The translations under genes were made by a program, and so were the position numbers. The notes below the pieces were generated by a model. The model did no database searches. It worked only from the letters and a program-made list of their open reading frames with translations, and was not told where the DNA came from. 64,000 bases of DNA from positions 1-64,000 of the forward strand of contig JAUIJD010000014.1 of NCBI GenBank assembly GCA_030431475.1, given 5' to 3'. Below, one piece after another: positions 43,401 through 51,867 of the stretch. Each line of letters starts with the position of its first letter. Within the stretch, counting starts at the first letter, position 1. Source of the stretch: Verrucomicrobiia bacterium. Its GTDB lineage: Bacteria; Verrucomicrobiota; Verrucomicrobiia; Verrucomicrobiales; Akkermansiaceae.

Positions 43401-46203
43401 CTACGGCACCGACGAGTATCCGTGGGCCTACGAGGACAACATGCGCATCAAGCTGGTCGCCGAGAAGAAGCTCCATCGTCCCGGCGACACCGCACGGGTG
43501 CTGGTGCTCTCGCCCATCGAGGGCACGGCGCTGGTCACCATGGAGCGCGAGGGCGTGAGCCGGTCGTTCACCACCACGCTCGACCCGGCCGATCCGGTGA
43601 TCGAGCTGCCGGTGACCGACGACGACGCGCCGAATGTCTTCGTTTCGGTGCTCGTGATCAAGGGCGCCGAGGAGAGCCAGCGGAAGTTCAAGGAGCCGCA
43701 GCTCCGGCTCGGCTACTGCGAGCTGATGGTCGAGAACCTGCGCGACCGCCTGACGGTCGAGATCGGCAAGGTCGACGGCGAGCATTCGGCGGACCCGGTG
43801 GAGGGCGAGCTCGTCTCGCTTCTGCCGGGCAGCGGGGTGGTGGTGGAAGGACGGGTCCTCACCGCCGGCGGGAAACCGGCCGCCGGGGCCGAGGTGACGG
43901 TCTACGCCGAGGACGAGGGCACGCTGGCGGTGGTCGGTTACGAAACGCCCGATCCGATGTCGTTCTTCTACAACCCGCGCCTGCTGCGGGTCGAATGCGG
44001 CACCTCGCTCGGCAACTTCGTGCCGGAGGCGCCCGACGAGCAGACCTTCTACAACAAGGGGCTCTTCATCGGGGGCGGTGATGGTTTCGGGTCGGCCAAC
44101 GCGCTGGAAATGACGCGGCGCGACTTCAATCCCTGCGCCTTCTGGATGCCGAAGGTGGTGACCGATGCCGGCGGACGCTTCCGGATCGAGTCCGACCTGC
44201 CGGATACCCTCACGCGCTACCGCCTGATCGCCGTGGCTCATCAGAATGCCTCGCGCTTCGGCCATGCGGAGGAGGCGTTCCTGGTCAACAAACCGCTGAT
44301 GCTCGAACCGCAGCAGCCGCGCTTCGCCAACGAGGGCGACCGGCTGGCGATGCGGGCGACGATCCGCAACGCGTCCGATCTGGACGGCGAGTGGAGGATC
44401 ACGCTGGTGCCGAACCCGCCGGCCTCGGATCCGGTCGCCGAACTGGTCGAGGGCGTGGCGGACAGCACCACGGTCACGCTCGCCGCCGGCAAGGCGACGA
44501 CGGTGCGCTTCGACGTGGATTTCCGGAATACCGGCGAAGCGGTGATGAACTGGCGCGCTGAGCCGGTGAAGCTGTCCGGTGGGGAGCCGACGCCGGCGGA
44601 GCGACGCCGCCATGCCGACGCGGTTAAATCGGTCTTTCCCGTCGAGTATCCGGTGCCGCTGCTGCGGCAGACGCGCCTGGTGCGGCTCGACGCGGAGGGC
44701 GACCCGCTCGATCTTCTGAAGGATCTCGATCCCGCGCTGCTCGACGGACGCGGTCATCTCGAACTCGAACTCTCCCGCTCGCTGCTGCTCGAGGCCGGGG
44801 GGGCGGTCGATTATCTACTGCGCTACCCGTACGGGTGCGTCGAGCAGACGACCTCGGCGCTGATCCCGTGGCTCGCCGTCGAGCGGCTGCGCGCCGCCTC
44901 GCCCGAGCTGGCCAAGCACACGCCGGAGGAAGTCCGGTCGGTGATCCAGAAGGGCATCGACCGCCTGCTTTCGATGCAGAACCGCGACGGCGGCTTCGGC
45001 TACTGGAGCCAGGCGAAGGAATCGAGCCGGTGGTCGAGCAGCTATGCCGGCATGGGGCTCATCATGGCCTCGCAGCACGGCAGCGTTCCGCCCGGGGCGA
45101 TCGATCGATTCGCCGAATACCTGACCCGCCAGTTCCGCGACATCGATCAAGACACCTCGCCCGCCGAGCTCGAAATCGTCGCCCGAGACCTGTGGGTGCT
45201 GGGCATGGCCGGGAAGCCGCAGGCGGCCTACGTCGACCTGCTGCGCAAGCGCCTCGACGAGTTGTCCGGCCGGGGCCGGTGTTTCCTGGCGCTGGCCGAA
45301 GTCACCGCGGGTCGGGAAGCGGCCGCCCGCGACCTGCTCGAGCACCTGGGCGACGCACCCGAAAGGCAGGGGTGGTGGATGCGCTGGCAGCCGGACGACG
45401 CGCTCAAGCTGCTCGCCTGGTCGGCGGTCGATCGCGATTCGCCGGAGGCGGTTTCGGCCTTCGACAAGATGCTGCGCGACCGCAACCCCTACGGCCACTG
45501 GCGTACGACCTGGATGAATGCCTGGTCGCTGCTGGCAATGGCCGCCTACGCCGGCGAGGAGAACTGGGAGCCTTCCGAGTTGGTCATCGAAACCGGCGGA
45601 GACCCCGAAGTGGTCACCGTCGACATGAAGAATCCGGTGGCGTCGCGCCGCCTCCCGCTGCATCCCGGGCTCAAGCTCGGCGTGCGCTCGGACGGTCCCG
45701 CCTTCGCCCGGGTGACGTTGGCTTCAAAGCCGAAGATCGCGCCGCTGAAGCCGGTCTCGGCCGAGGGCATGGAGGTCACCCGCTTCTACAAACGGGTGAA
45801 GGCCGACGGCACGACCGAGCCGCTCGACGTGCCGCGGATCGGGGATCTCGTGCGGGTCGAACTGCGGGTCACGCTGCCGACCGACGATGCCCGCTACATG
45901 GTCGTCGAGGATCGCCTGCCGGGAATCTTCGAGGCGGTGAACAACACCTTCGAGTCGCAGGCCGCCCAGATGAATGCCGGGCCGACCAGCGAGAAGGGGT
46001 GGGCGGTGTCGCACAGCGAGATCCGCGCCGACCGCGTGATGTTCTTCATGGACCGTTGCTACGGCCGCGGCACCCGCACGCTGAGCTACGTGGCCCGGGT
46101 CACGATGGAAGGCAGCGCCTACGCGCCGCCGGCCAAGGTCGAGGCGATGTACGACCCCGAGAAGCTCGCGCTCTCGGCCAGCCGGAACTTCGGGGTGGAG
46201 TGA
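40426..46203 (+). CDS. Thioester alpha-2-macroglobulin
   Basis: A giant exported protease-trap protein of 1925 aa (signal peptide 1-18, LAAA). It has N-terminal MG domains, an MG2-like region with DRSLYRPGEEVHVKG (about 620-640), a bait-region and A2M domain (LMLEPQQPRFANEGD, about 1285-1300), and a thioester domain with the reactive motif GCVEQ (Cys1471 to Gln1474) followed by the expected helical toroid. In bacteria this family covalently traps invading proteases in the periplasm. Unlike the E. coli YfhM protein it has no lipobox Cys, so it may be soluble or exported. The usual partner gene pbpC lies just downstream but is separated by an opposite-strand gene. Confidence 0.94.
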   Translation: MKSLALLFAALVLPLAAAPRLHVSGPTIQAGTEIEIVLDHEACPAERIGKEAATKWLEIEPAWAGKTVWKEANVLRFVPSESPVLGTTYTFTLVGKHIHLDGSPVPVGKLGAGKTPHPGIDYATLLGRYVDGWSTRTAPYYLVFNGEVDPDAVAPFFHYADKEGQRVAAKVRQPDFGELKQPGYVRPTFRQRYDAFLSGEPFKPELVDDLRLTNALVVEPASPLPVGDEWYLVSRQGLPIGDEGMAVESRRRIGDVDPFKLQRAYALTIADVPRRIVVDFTRDLPKQLPAGLLRVEPEVPGMKVITDDDEIEIHGDFSGHDDWTVVLEGGIASYDGLALGKRLVEKVKFKHLAPGVGLASEDESQLASGSRLYRVSTVNIDSLRVRIKQLNGSQLIRAQQGYRYYTGRGPDGESLRPQRLMPYEMMVGTTVADFEIELENPIDTSRPLYLDWDKVLAGEDQPYVIGKAPEEPREVKATRPAAFFVEIVGDPKPGANPAKSRAVQSLVQLTDLGMAWKSNRDEAKAFVFSCRTGEPLEGVTIDLFGEDAERVGRVKTGADGMATLPRDPAMRHLRASLGRDQFSAPYDDAMPTVGLWRFPVRYSWQEPPMEERRVMLFSDRSLYRPGEEVHVKGLVRRQNGNAIEKDAPSTVRFRVTNPTGVEIVSEPVEVSAAGSFDRTFRLPPETTGFHRVEVVWEKENEAAGEIENWVERSHAVQNSRATMKLRVEEFRRNAFEITHELSEPEPGAPQVELALSAENYNGQPLDGAEVQVWSQVSDRNFYPERFRDHLFGDHRRPDFGYWYHYFGYRWQDSHANRRSDTETNELKLDDQGAATVTAKVPEAEFPMLREVMIQTEVTDANRQTLSKTSNATVHPASVYVGVQRVDRLVRVGDKLPLELIAVDVEGNRFEGGLEVTAKLSREVNEQVRLRTPGGGAVRNESRTEELSTTSLIIGGEASEFLLAPEKPGLHTIDIRGTDAAGLPFATAVTVHVYGTDEYPWAYEDNMRIKLVAEKKLHRPGDTARVLVLSPIEGTALVTMEREGVSRSFTTTLDPADPVIELPVTDDDAPNVFVSVLVIKGAEESQRKFKEPQLRLGYCELMVENLRDRLTVEIGKVDGEHSADPVEGELVSLLPGSGVVVEGRVLTAGGKPAAGAEVTVYAEDEGTLAVVGYETPDPMSFFYNPRLLRVECGTSLGNFVPEAPDEQTFYNKGLFIGGGDGFGSANALEMTRRDFNPCAFWMPKVVTDAGGRFRIESDLPDTLTRYRLIAVAHQNASRFGHAEEAFLVNKPLMLEPQQPRFANEGDRLAMRATIRNASDLDGEWRITLVPNPPASDPVAELVEGVADSTTVTLAAGKATTVRFDVDFRNTGEAVMNWRAEPVKLSGGEPTPAERRRHADAVKSVFPVEYPVPLLRQTRLVRLDAEGDPLDLLKDLDPALLDGRGHLELELSRSLLLEAGGAVDYLLRYPYGCVEQTTSALIPWLAVERLRAASPELAKHTPEEVRSVIQKGIDRLLSMQNRDGGFGYWSQAKESSRWSSSYAGMGLIMASQHGSVPPGAIDRFAEYLTRQFRDIDQDTSPAELEIVARDLWVLGMAGKPQAAYVDLLRKRLDELSGRGRCFLALAEVTAGREAAARDLLEHLGDAPERQGWWMRWQPDDALKLLAWSAVDRDSPEAVSAFDKMLRDRNPYGHWRTTWMNAWSLLAMAAYAGEENWEPSELVIETGGDPEVVTVDMKNPVASRRLPLHPGLKLGVRSDGPAFARVTLASKPKIAPLKPVSAEGMEVTRFYKRVKADGTTEPLDVPRIGDLVRVELRVTLPTDDARYMVVEDRLPGIFEAVNNTFESQAAQMNAGPTSEKGWAVSHSEIRADRVMFFMDRCYGRGTRTLSYVARVTMEGSAYAPPAKVEAMYDPEKLALSASRNFGVE

Positions 46204-46221
46204 TCCGGAGCGGCGGCGTGA

Positions 46222-46836
46222 TCATTTGCGCCGCCGCCTCAGGCCGACACCGAGGGCGGCGAGGGAGGAGATCAGCGGGACCGACGGTTCCGGGACACCG
46301 GTCGCGCGGAGCTCGGCGATCGACCAGTTCACCGGCGCGGTCGTGATCAGGAAACGATCGGCTTCGGTGGCCGGCAGGGCGTCGATCCCGGTGGCTCCGG
46401 CCGTGTTGTCGATGAAGACGCCCGTGATGGTCTCGACCGGCGTCGTCCAGTCTCCGTTGTAGAACCGGAAGGTGAGGCTGTCATCGCGGTTGTAGGCACC
46501 GGGGTCGTCGGTCCTCGGGTAGAAATCGATGTGGATCTCACTGTACACCCCGTCGAAAAGCACGGCGTACTGTTGATTCGATTGGCCGTCCGGAGAGTGC
46601 CAGAGATCCGTGGGATCGACGGTGTAGTCGCCCTGGGGAAGCGCCGAGTTGGGATCCTCAGGGTCATACGCGAAGGAGTCGTTCAGCGGCCCCGAAAGGG
46701 TGGTTCCGAACCAGGCGGCATCGCTCTGGAACGGATCGTTGGTGAGGGGGATCACGACGGAAGCGGCCCAGGCAGGTGCCAGCCCGACCAGCCACACGGC
46801 ACCGACGGAGGACAAAGGGATGCACTTCAATTTCAT
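46222..46836 (-). CDS. PEP-CTERM exported protein
   Basis: A 204-aa secreted protein with a signal peptide (1-27, WA-ASV) and a C-terminal PEP-CTERM sorting signal: VPEPSVPLISSLAALGVGLRRRRK, that is PEP, a hydrophobic helix and a basic cluster. Such proteins are processed by an exosortase, which is not in the window. The body (about 28-178) is a beta-rich, Asp-rich domain with no family I can name. It is placed on the minus strand between the A2M and pbpC genes, which elsewhere are neighbours. A near-leaderless promoter is visible upstream. Confidence 0.85.
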   Translation of the reverse strand: MKLKCIPLSSVGAVWLVGLAPAWAASVVIPLTNDPFQSDAAWFGTTLSGPLNDSFAYDPEDPNSALPQGDYTVDPTDLWHSPDGQSNQQYAVLFDGVYSEIHIDFYPRTDDPGAYNRDDSLTFRFYNGDWTTPVETITGVFIDNTAGATGIDALPATEADRFLITTAPVNWSIAELRATGVPEPSVPLISSLAALGVGLRRRRK

Positions 46837-46848
46837 GAGGACTACGTG

Positions 46849-46876
46849 TCTATACGTATCGGACGCCCGGTGACAA
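46849..46876 (-). promoter_or_regulatory. Sigma-70-like promoter of the PEP-CTERM gene
   Basis: On the minus strand, TTGTCA (46871-46876) and TATAGA (46849-46854) are 16 bp apart. A start about 7 bp downstream would fall near 46842, only about 6 nt before the ATG at 46836, so the message would be nearly leaderless. The region also holds the palindrome ATACGTAT. Confidence 0.45.
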
Positions 46877-46982
46877 GTCGAAATCCGTGTCGGCAGAGCG
46901 GAGCGCCGGTGGGCCGCTGGCCATGCGAGCCGGCCTGGGGCAGTTGAGTGGCCCGATTCGGGTTTCGGTGTCGCTATGTAGG

Positions 46983-49226
46983 ATGCAGCCACTTCTGGAG
47001 ATGCCGAAATGCCGAAAACGCTACCTGGTTCCCCCCGCGATCCTGATCGCCGGGGTGGCGGGGTGGTTCGGCCTCCCCTGGCTGGTCGGCCTGCCGGAGG
47101 GCCTCGACGGGGCACCGGCGTCGCCGGTGCTGATCGACCGCCATGGTGAGCCGCTGCACCATCTCACCCTGCCGGACTTCACCCGTCGCGCTCCGGTCGG
47201 ACTCGAGGCGGTGCCGGGGGAGCTGATCGATTGCACCCTCGCCGCCGAGGACAAGCGCTTCTTCGACCATGGCGGGATCGACCTCCTCGCGACGGCCCGG
47301 GCGGCGAGGGACTGGATGACCCGCGGCGAGGCGGTGTCCGGGGCATCGACGATCACCCAGCAGCTGGTGAAGCTCTCGTCGCCAACCGCCCCCCGAACCT
47401 TGAGGACCAAGGCACGCGAGGCACTCGTGGCACGGCGGCTGGAGATGAGCTGGTCGAAGGACCGCATCCTCGAGACCTACCTGAACCGCCTCAGCTACGG
47501 CCATCGCCGCATCGGTCCGGCGGAGGCGGCCCGCTTCTACTTCCAGAAGCCGCTCGGCCAGTTGTCGCTCGGCGAGTGCGCGCTGCTCGCCGGGCTGCCG
47601 CAGGCGCCGTCGCGCCTCGACCCGCTCGACCACCCGGAGCGGGCTCTCGCCCGGCGCGACACGGTGCTCGACCGGCTGGCGGCGACGGGGAAGTACGAGG
47701 ACGATCGTGTTTCCGCCGCCCGCACCGAGCCGCTCCGCCTTCGCCCCCTGGCCGAGGATCCGGTGGCGCCGTGGCTGCCGGAAATGGCGGAAGGCCGGGT
47801 GCGGACGACCCTCGACGCGGCCCTCCAGCGTGAGGTCGAGGGCATCGTGTCCGAGGAGCTGTCGCCGCTGCGGGAGTCCAACCTGCGGCACGTCGCGGTG
47901 GTGGTGATCGACAATCCGAGCGGAGAGATTCTCGCGCTGGTGTCGTCGGGTGATTGGGACGATCCGCGCGGCGGGAGGATCAACGGGGCGCTGGCGCCGC
48001 GCTCGCCGGGCTCGGCCCTGAAGCCCTTCACTTACCTGCTGTCGTTCCGCAACGGCCGGCATCCGGGCTCGATCGTGGCCGACATCCCGACCCGCTTCCG
48101 TACCCGCGAGGGTCTCGATGCGCCGGAGAACTTCGACCGCGCCTTCCGCGGCCCGGTGACGATCCGGCAGGCGCTGGCGTGTTCGTTGAACGTGCCGGCG
48201 ATGCGCGAGCTCAACCGCCTCGGCGGTCCGGCACCGCTGGGCCGCCTGCTCGATCGACTGGGCGTGATCGAGGCGGCGGGGGTCGAGGCGGACTCGGGGC
48301 TGGGGCTGACCCTCGGCAACACCCCGGTGCGCCTGCTCGACCTGACCAATGCCTACGCCACCCTCGCCCGGGGCGGGATTCACCGGCCGGTGACCCTCGA
48401 TCCCGGGTCCGGCAAACAGGCGGAGCGGATCTTCGGCGGGGTTGAATCCTGGCTGGTCGCCGACATCCTGGCCGACCCGGGGGCGAGGGCTCCGGCCTTC
48501 GGTCGCGACGGTCCCCTCGAGCTGCCCTTTCCCTGCGCGGCGAAGACCGGCACGTCCTCGGATTTCCGCGACAACTGGTGCCTCGGCTTCACCGCCCGGT
48601 TCACGGTCGGCGTGTGGGCGGGAAATTTCGACAACTCGCCGCTCAAGGGGCTCTCCGGGGTGGCCGGGGCGGGTCCGGTGTTCCACCGCACGATGCTCGC
48701 GTTGCACGAAGGCACGGCGCCGGAGTGGTCGCCGCGACCGGAGGGGTTGGTGGAGGTGCGCATCGATCCGCGGAGCGGGAAGGCGGTGGCGGACGGGGCG
48801 CGTCACTCGGTGCTCGAGTGGGTGCCGTCCGGCGCGGAACCCGAGCCTGCCGGTCCCGACGACTACGACGAGAGCGGGCGCCTCTACCTCGATTCCTCCT
48901 ACGGCGAATGGCTGGCGTCGGATCACAACCGGCGTCGGAGCGAGTTCGCGCCGCGTCCCGATCGTGTCGCCGATTCGCCGCTGCGCATCCTCGCGCCACG
49001 GGAGGGTGCGGTGTATGTGCTCGATCCCGAGTTGCCGAACGGAGGGCGCCTCCACCTGGCGACCAATCTGCCGGGGCTGGCCGAGTGGTCGTGCGACACC
49101 CTCGAGCTGGTCGGGGGCGATCCCGAGCCGATCGTGATCCTCGCCCCCGGAACCCACCGGCTCCGCGCCACCGACCCGCGTGGCGGCGGGACGCGGGAGA
49201 TCGAGATCGTGGTCGAGGAGCGGTGA
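46983..49226 (+). CDS. pbpC: Penicillin-binding protein 1C
   Basis: A bifunctional peptidoglycan enzyme of 747 aa: a membrane anchor (about 16-36), a GT51 glycosyltransferase with catalytic Glu89 (AAEDKRFFDHGG) and GASTITQQLVKL, and a transpeptidase with SxxK at Ser344 (GSALKP), SLN (CSLNVPA) and KTG at Lys521 (KTGTSSDF). The C-terminal BiPBP_C domain is present (about 655-745). All active residues are intact. The start could be 46983 or the ATG at 47001 (MPKCRKRY). The A2M-pbpC association is well known and is thought to couple cell-wall repair with protease trapping. Here the two genes are 779 bp apart with an opposite-strand gene in between. Confidence 0.93.
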   Translation: MQPLLEMPKCRKRYLVPPAILIAGVAGWFGLPWLVGLPEGLDGAPASPVLIDRHGEPLHHLTLPDFTRRAPVGLEAVPGELIDCTLAAEDKRFFDHGGIDLLATARAARDWMTRGEAVSGASTITQQLVKLSSPTAPRTLRTKAREALVARRLEMSWSKDRILETYLNRLSYGHRRIGPAEAARFYFQKPLGQLSLGECALLAGLPQAPSRLDPLDHPERALARRDTVLDRLAATGKYEDDRVSAARTEPLRLRPLAEDPVAPWLPEMAEGRVRTTLDAALQREVEGIVSEELSPLRESNLRHVAVVVIDNPSGEILALVSSGDWDDPRGGRINGALAPRSPGSALKPFTYLLSFRNGRHPGSIVADIPTRFRTREGLDAPENFDRAFRGPVTIRQALACSLNVPAMRELNRLGGPAPLGRLLDRLGVIEAAGVEADSGLGLTLGNTPVRLLDLTNAYATLARGGIHRPVTLDPGSGKQAERIFGGVESWLVADILADPGARAPAFGRDGPLELPFPCAAKTGTSSDFRDNWCLGFTARFTVGVWAGNFDNSPLKGLSGVAGAGPVFHRTMLALHEGTAPEWSPRPEGLVEVRIDPRSGKAVADGARHSVLEWVPSGAEPEPAGPDDYDESGRLYLDSSYGEWLASDHNRRRSEFAPRPDRVADSPLRILAPREGAVYVLDPELPNGGRLHLATNLPGLAEWSCDTLELVGGDPEPIVILAPGTHRLRATDPRGGGTREIEIVVEER

Positions 49227-49285
49227 GGGGGGCGAACCGCCTCCCACGCAAATATTCCTTCCGGCCCGCGGCCGGTCGCGGCAGC

Positions 49286-51712
49286 ATGCCGCCCATGATC
49301 TCCCCCGAGACCTACGAGAACCTTGGTAGCTTCTACCTCGGCCGCGAGTTCGATCCGAAATCCGGCGCCGCCGAGGGCGAGGCGCTGCTCTACGACTCGA
49401 AGGACCTCGTCACCCACGGCGTCGTCCTCGGCATGACCGGCTCGGGCAAGACCGGCCTCTGCGTCGCGCTCCTCGAGGAGGCGGCGATGGACCACGTGCC
49501 GGCGATCGTGATCGACCCGAAGGGCGACATCGCCAACCTGATGCTCACCTTTCCCGACCTCGCCCCGTCGGACTTCCGGCCGTGGATCAACGAGGACGAC
49601 GCGACGAAGAAGGGCATCACCCCCGACGCCTTCGCCGAGAAGACCGCCGCGATGTGGAAGCAGGGTCTCGCCGACTGGGGCCAGCCGCCCGAGCGGATCG
49701 CGACCCTCAAGGAACGCGTCGACGTGAACATCTTCACCCCCGGCTCCAAGGCGGGGGTTCCGGTCTCCATCCTCTCCTCGCTCGAGGTGCCGCCCTTCGA
49801 GGTGATCGACGACGGAGAACTGCTCGGCGAGCGCATCGAATCGACCGTTTCCTCGCTGCTCTCTCTCGTCGGCGTCGATGCCGATCCCATCCAGTCGCCC
49901 GAGGCCATCCTGCTGGCCAACATCTTCGCCCATGAGTGGCGTGCCGGTCGCGACCTGTCGCTGGAAAGCCTGATCCGCCACATCCAGTCGCCGCCCTTCG
50001 ACAAGGTCGGCGTGATCGACCTCGAGTCCTTCCTTTCGTCGAAGGATCGCCAGGAACTCGCGCTGCGCTTCAACAACCTGCTCGCCTCGCCCGGCTTCTC
50101 GACCTGGCTCGAGGGCCCGCCGCTGGACATCGCGAAGATGCTCCACACGCCCGAGGGCCGGCCGCGGATCTCGATCTTCTCCATCGCCCACCTCTCCGAC
50201 AGCGAGCGCATGTTCTTCGTCAGCCTGCTGCTCAACCAGATGCTCGGCTGGATGCGCTCGCAGAACGGGACGACCTCGCTGCGGGCCCTGCTCTACATGG
50301 ATGAAATCTTCGGCTACCTGCCGCCGACGGCCAACCCGCCGAGCAAGAAGCCGATGATGACGATGCTCAAGCAGGCCCGCGCCTACGGGCTCGGCTGCCT
50401 GCTGGCGACGCAGAACCCGGTCGATCTCGACTACAAGGCGCTCTCGAACATGGGCTCGTGGTTCCTCGGCCGGCTGCAGACCGAGCGCGACAAGCTGCGC
50501 GTGCTCGACGGCCTCGAGGGCGCCGCCGCGGCGCAGGATTCCGGTTTCGATCGCAAGGCGATGGAGACCCTGCTCTCCGGCCTCGGCAGCCGCGTCTTCC
50601 TGCTCAACAACGTCCACGAGGACGAGCCGGTGCTGTTCCACACCCGCTGGGTGATGAGCTACCTCGCCGGTCCGCTGACCCGCACCAGCATCAAGAAGCT
50701 GATGGATCCGAAGCGCGATGCCTTCGGCGAAACGGAGCGCCGTCCCGCAGCCGCGGGACGGGCACCTTCCCCGAACCCGATGGCGATGCCCTCGGCCGCG
50801 GCGGCGCCGAAAGGGGAGCGTCCGGTGGTCGGGCCGGGGGTGGTCGAGCGCTTCATGCCGGTCGCCGGCACCGGGGCGGACGTCCGCTACCGTCCGCACC
50901 TGCTGCGGCGGGGCACCGTGCGCTTCGCGCTGAAGAAGGCCGACCTCGAGGGGATGCGGGAGGTGGTGAAGGCCAACCCGATGAGCGCCTCGGGCATCGA
51001 CTGGGAGGATGAGATCGAGGTCAAGGCGGAGGGACTCTCGGACCAGCCCGCGGCCGATGCTGGCTTCGACGAGCTTCCCGGTTTCGCGATGAATGCGGAC
51101 AACTACAAGCAGGTCGAAAAGGACTTCTCCGACTGGCTCTATCACCACGAGCGCTGCGAGATTCTCGAGTGTCCTGAGCTCGACGCCTTCGGCGGCATCG
51201 GCGAGTCGGAGGCGGAGTTCCGCGCCCGCCTCGGCCAGGCCGCCCGCGAGGCTCGGGACGAGGCGGTGGAGAAGCTGCGCGACAAGGTCGAGTCGAAGAT
51301 CAAGACGCTGGAAAACCGCAAGGAATCCGCCGAGCGCACGTTGGAGCGGGAGAAGGCGCAGGCCGATGCCGCCAAGGTGGACGCCGGCATGAGCGTGCTC
51401 GGCAGCATTCTCGGGGGCATCCTCGGCGGGCGGCGTCGCAGCGCGTCGACCGCGGTCCGGCGCTCGTCGCGGGCGCTCCAGCAGCACCGCGATGTCGCTG
51501 CCGCGCGGAAGAAAGTCGAGGGGGTGGAGGAGGACATGCTCGAACTCAAGGATGAGCTCGAGGCGGACATCGCCGAGCTCACCGAGCAGTTCGACCCACA
51601 GGCGCTCGAGCTGGAAACCGAAACGCTCAAGCCGACCCGGGCCGGCGTCGAGGTCGACGAAATCGCCTTGCTGTGGCTGCCCTACGATGCGCAGGGCGGG
51701 AAGGCGTGGTGA
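49286..51712 (+). CDS. HerA-like ATPase (DUF853-type)
   Basis: A cytoplasmic ATPase of 808 aa in the HerA/FtsK superfamily. Walker A is GMTGSGKTG (Lys55), DPKGDIANL follows at about 73-81, and Walker B is ALLYMDEIFGYLP (about 332-344), then the sensor segment GLGCLLATQNPVDLDYKALSN and an arginine-finger region. Residues about 480-640 form a linker. From about 650 to 790 there is a long charged coiled coil interrupted by a Gly/Arg-rich stretch (GSILGGILGGRRRS). The role is unknown; HerA proteins pump or resect DNA. The ATG at 49295 (MISPETYENLG) is an alternative start. It stands alone, 59 bp after pbpC. Confidence 0.85.
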   Translation: MPPMISPETYENLGSFYLGREFDPKSGAAEGEALLYDSKDLVTHGVVLGMTGSGKTGLCVALLEEAAMDHVPAIVIDPKGDIANLMLTFPDLAPSDFRPWINEDDATKKGITPDAFAEKTAAMWKQGLADWGQPPERIATLKERVDVNIFTPGSKAGVPVSILSSLEVPPFEVIDDGELLGERIESTVSSLLSLVGVDADPIQSPEAILLANIFAHEWRAGRDLSLESLIRHIQSPPFDKVGVIDLESFLSSKDRQELALRFNNLLASPGFSTWLEGPPLDIAKMLHTPEGRPRISIFSIAHLSDSERMFFVSLLLNQMLGWMRSQNGTTSLRALLYMDEIFGYLPPTANPPSKKPMMTMLKQARAYGLGCLLATQNPVDLDYKALSNMGSWFLGRLQTERDKLRVLDGLEGAAAAQDSGFDRKAMETLLSGLGSRVFLLNNVHEDEPVLFHTRWVMSYLAGPLTRTSIKKLMDPKRDAFGETERRPAAAGRAPSPNPMAMPSAAAAPKGERPVVGPGVVERFMPVAGTGADVRYRPHLLRRGTVRFALKKADLEGMREVVKANPMSASGIDWEDEIEVKAEGLSDQPAADAGFDELPGFAMNADNYKQVEKDFSDWLYHHERCEILECPELDAFGGIGESEAEFRARLGQAAREARDEAVEKLRDKVESKIKTLENRKESAERTLEREKAQADAAKVDAGMSVLGSILGGILGGRRRSASTAVRRSSRALQQHRDVAAARKKVEGVEEDMLELKDELEADIAELTEQFDPQALELETETLKPTRAGVEVDEIALLWLPYDAQGGKAW

Positions 51713-51867
51713 GCATCGTTCGAGCCTGAACGGTCACCCGAGCGGTTCTCGCGACCCTGCGGGCCGCGGGGGGTGCGGGGGTTCGTCCACCCGGGACCGT
51801 GTCGCCCACGTTCGCGGGCTCCTTGCCCCGGGCTTCGTTCTCATGACCCTTCGGGCCCTTTCAACGA

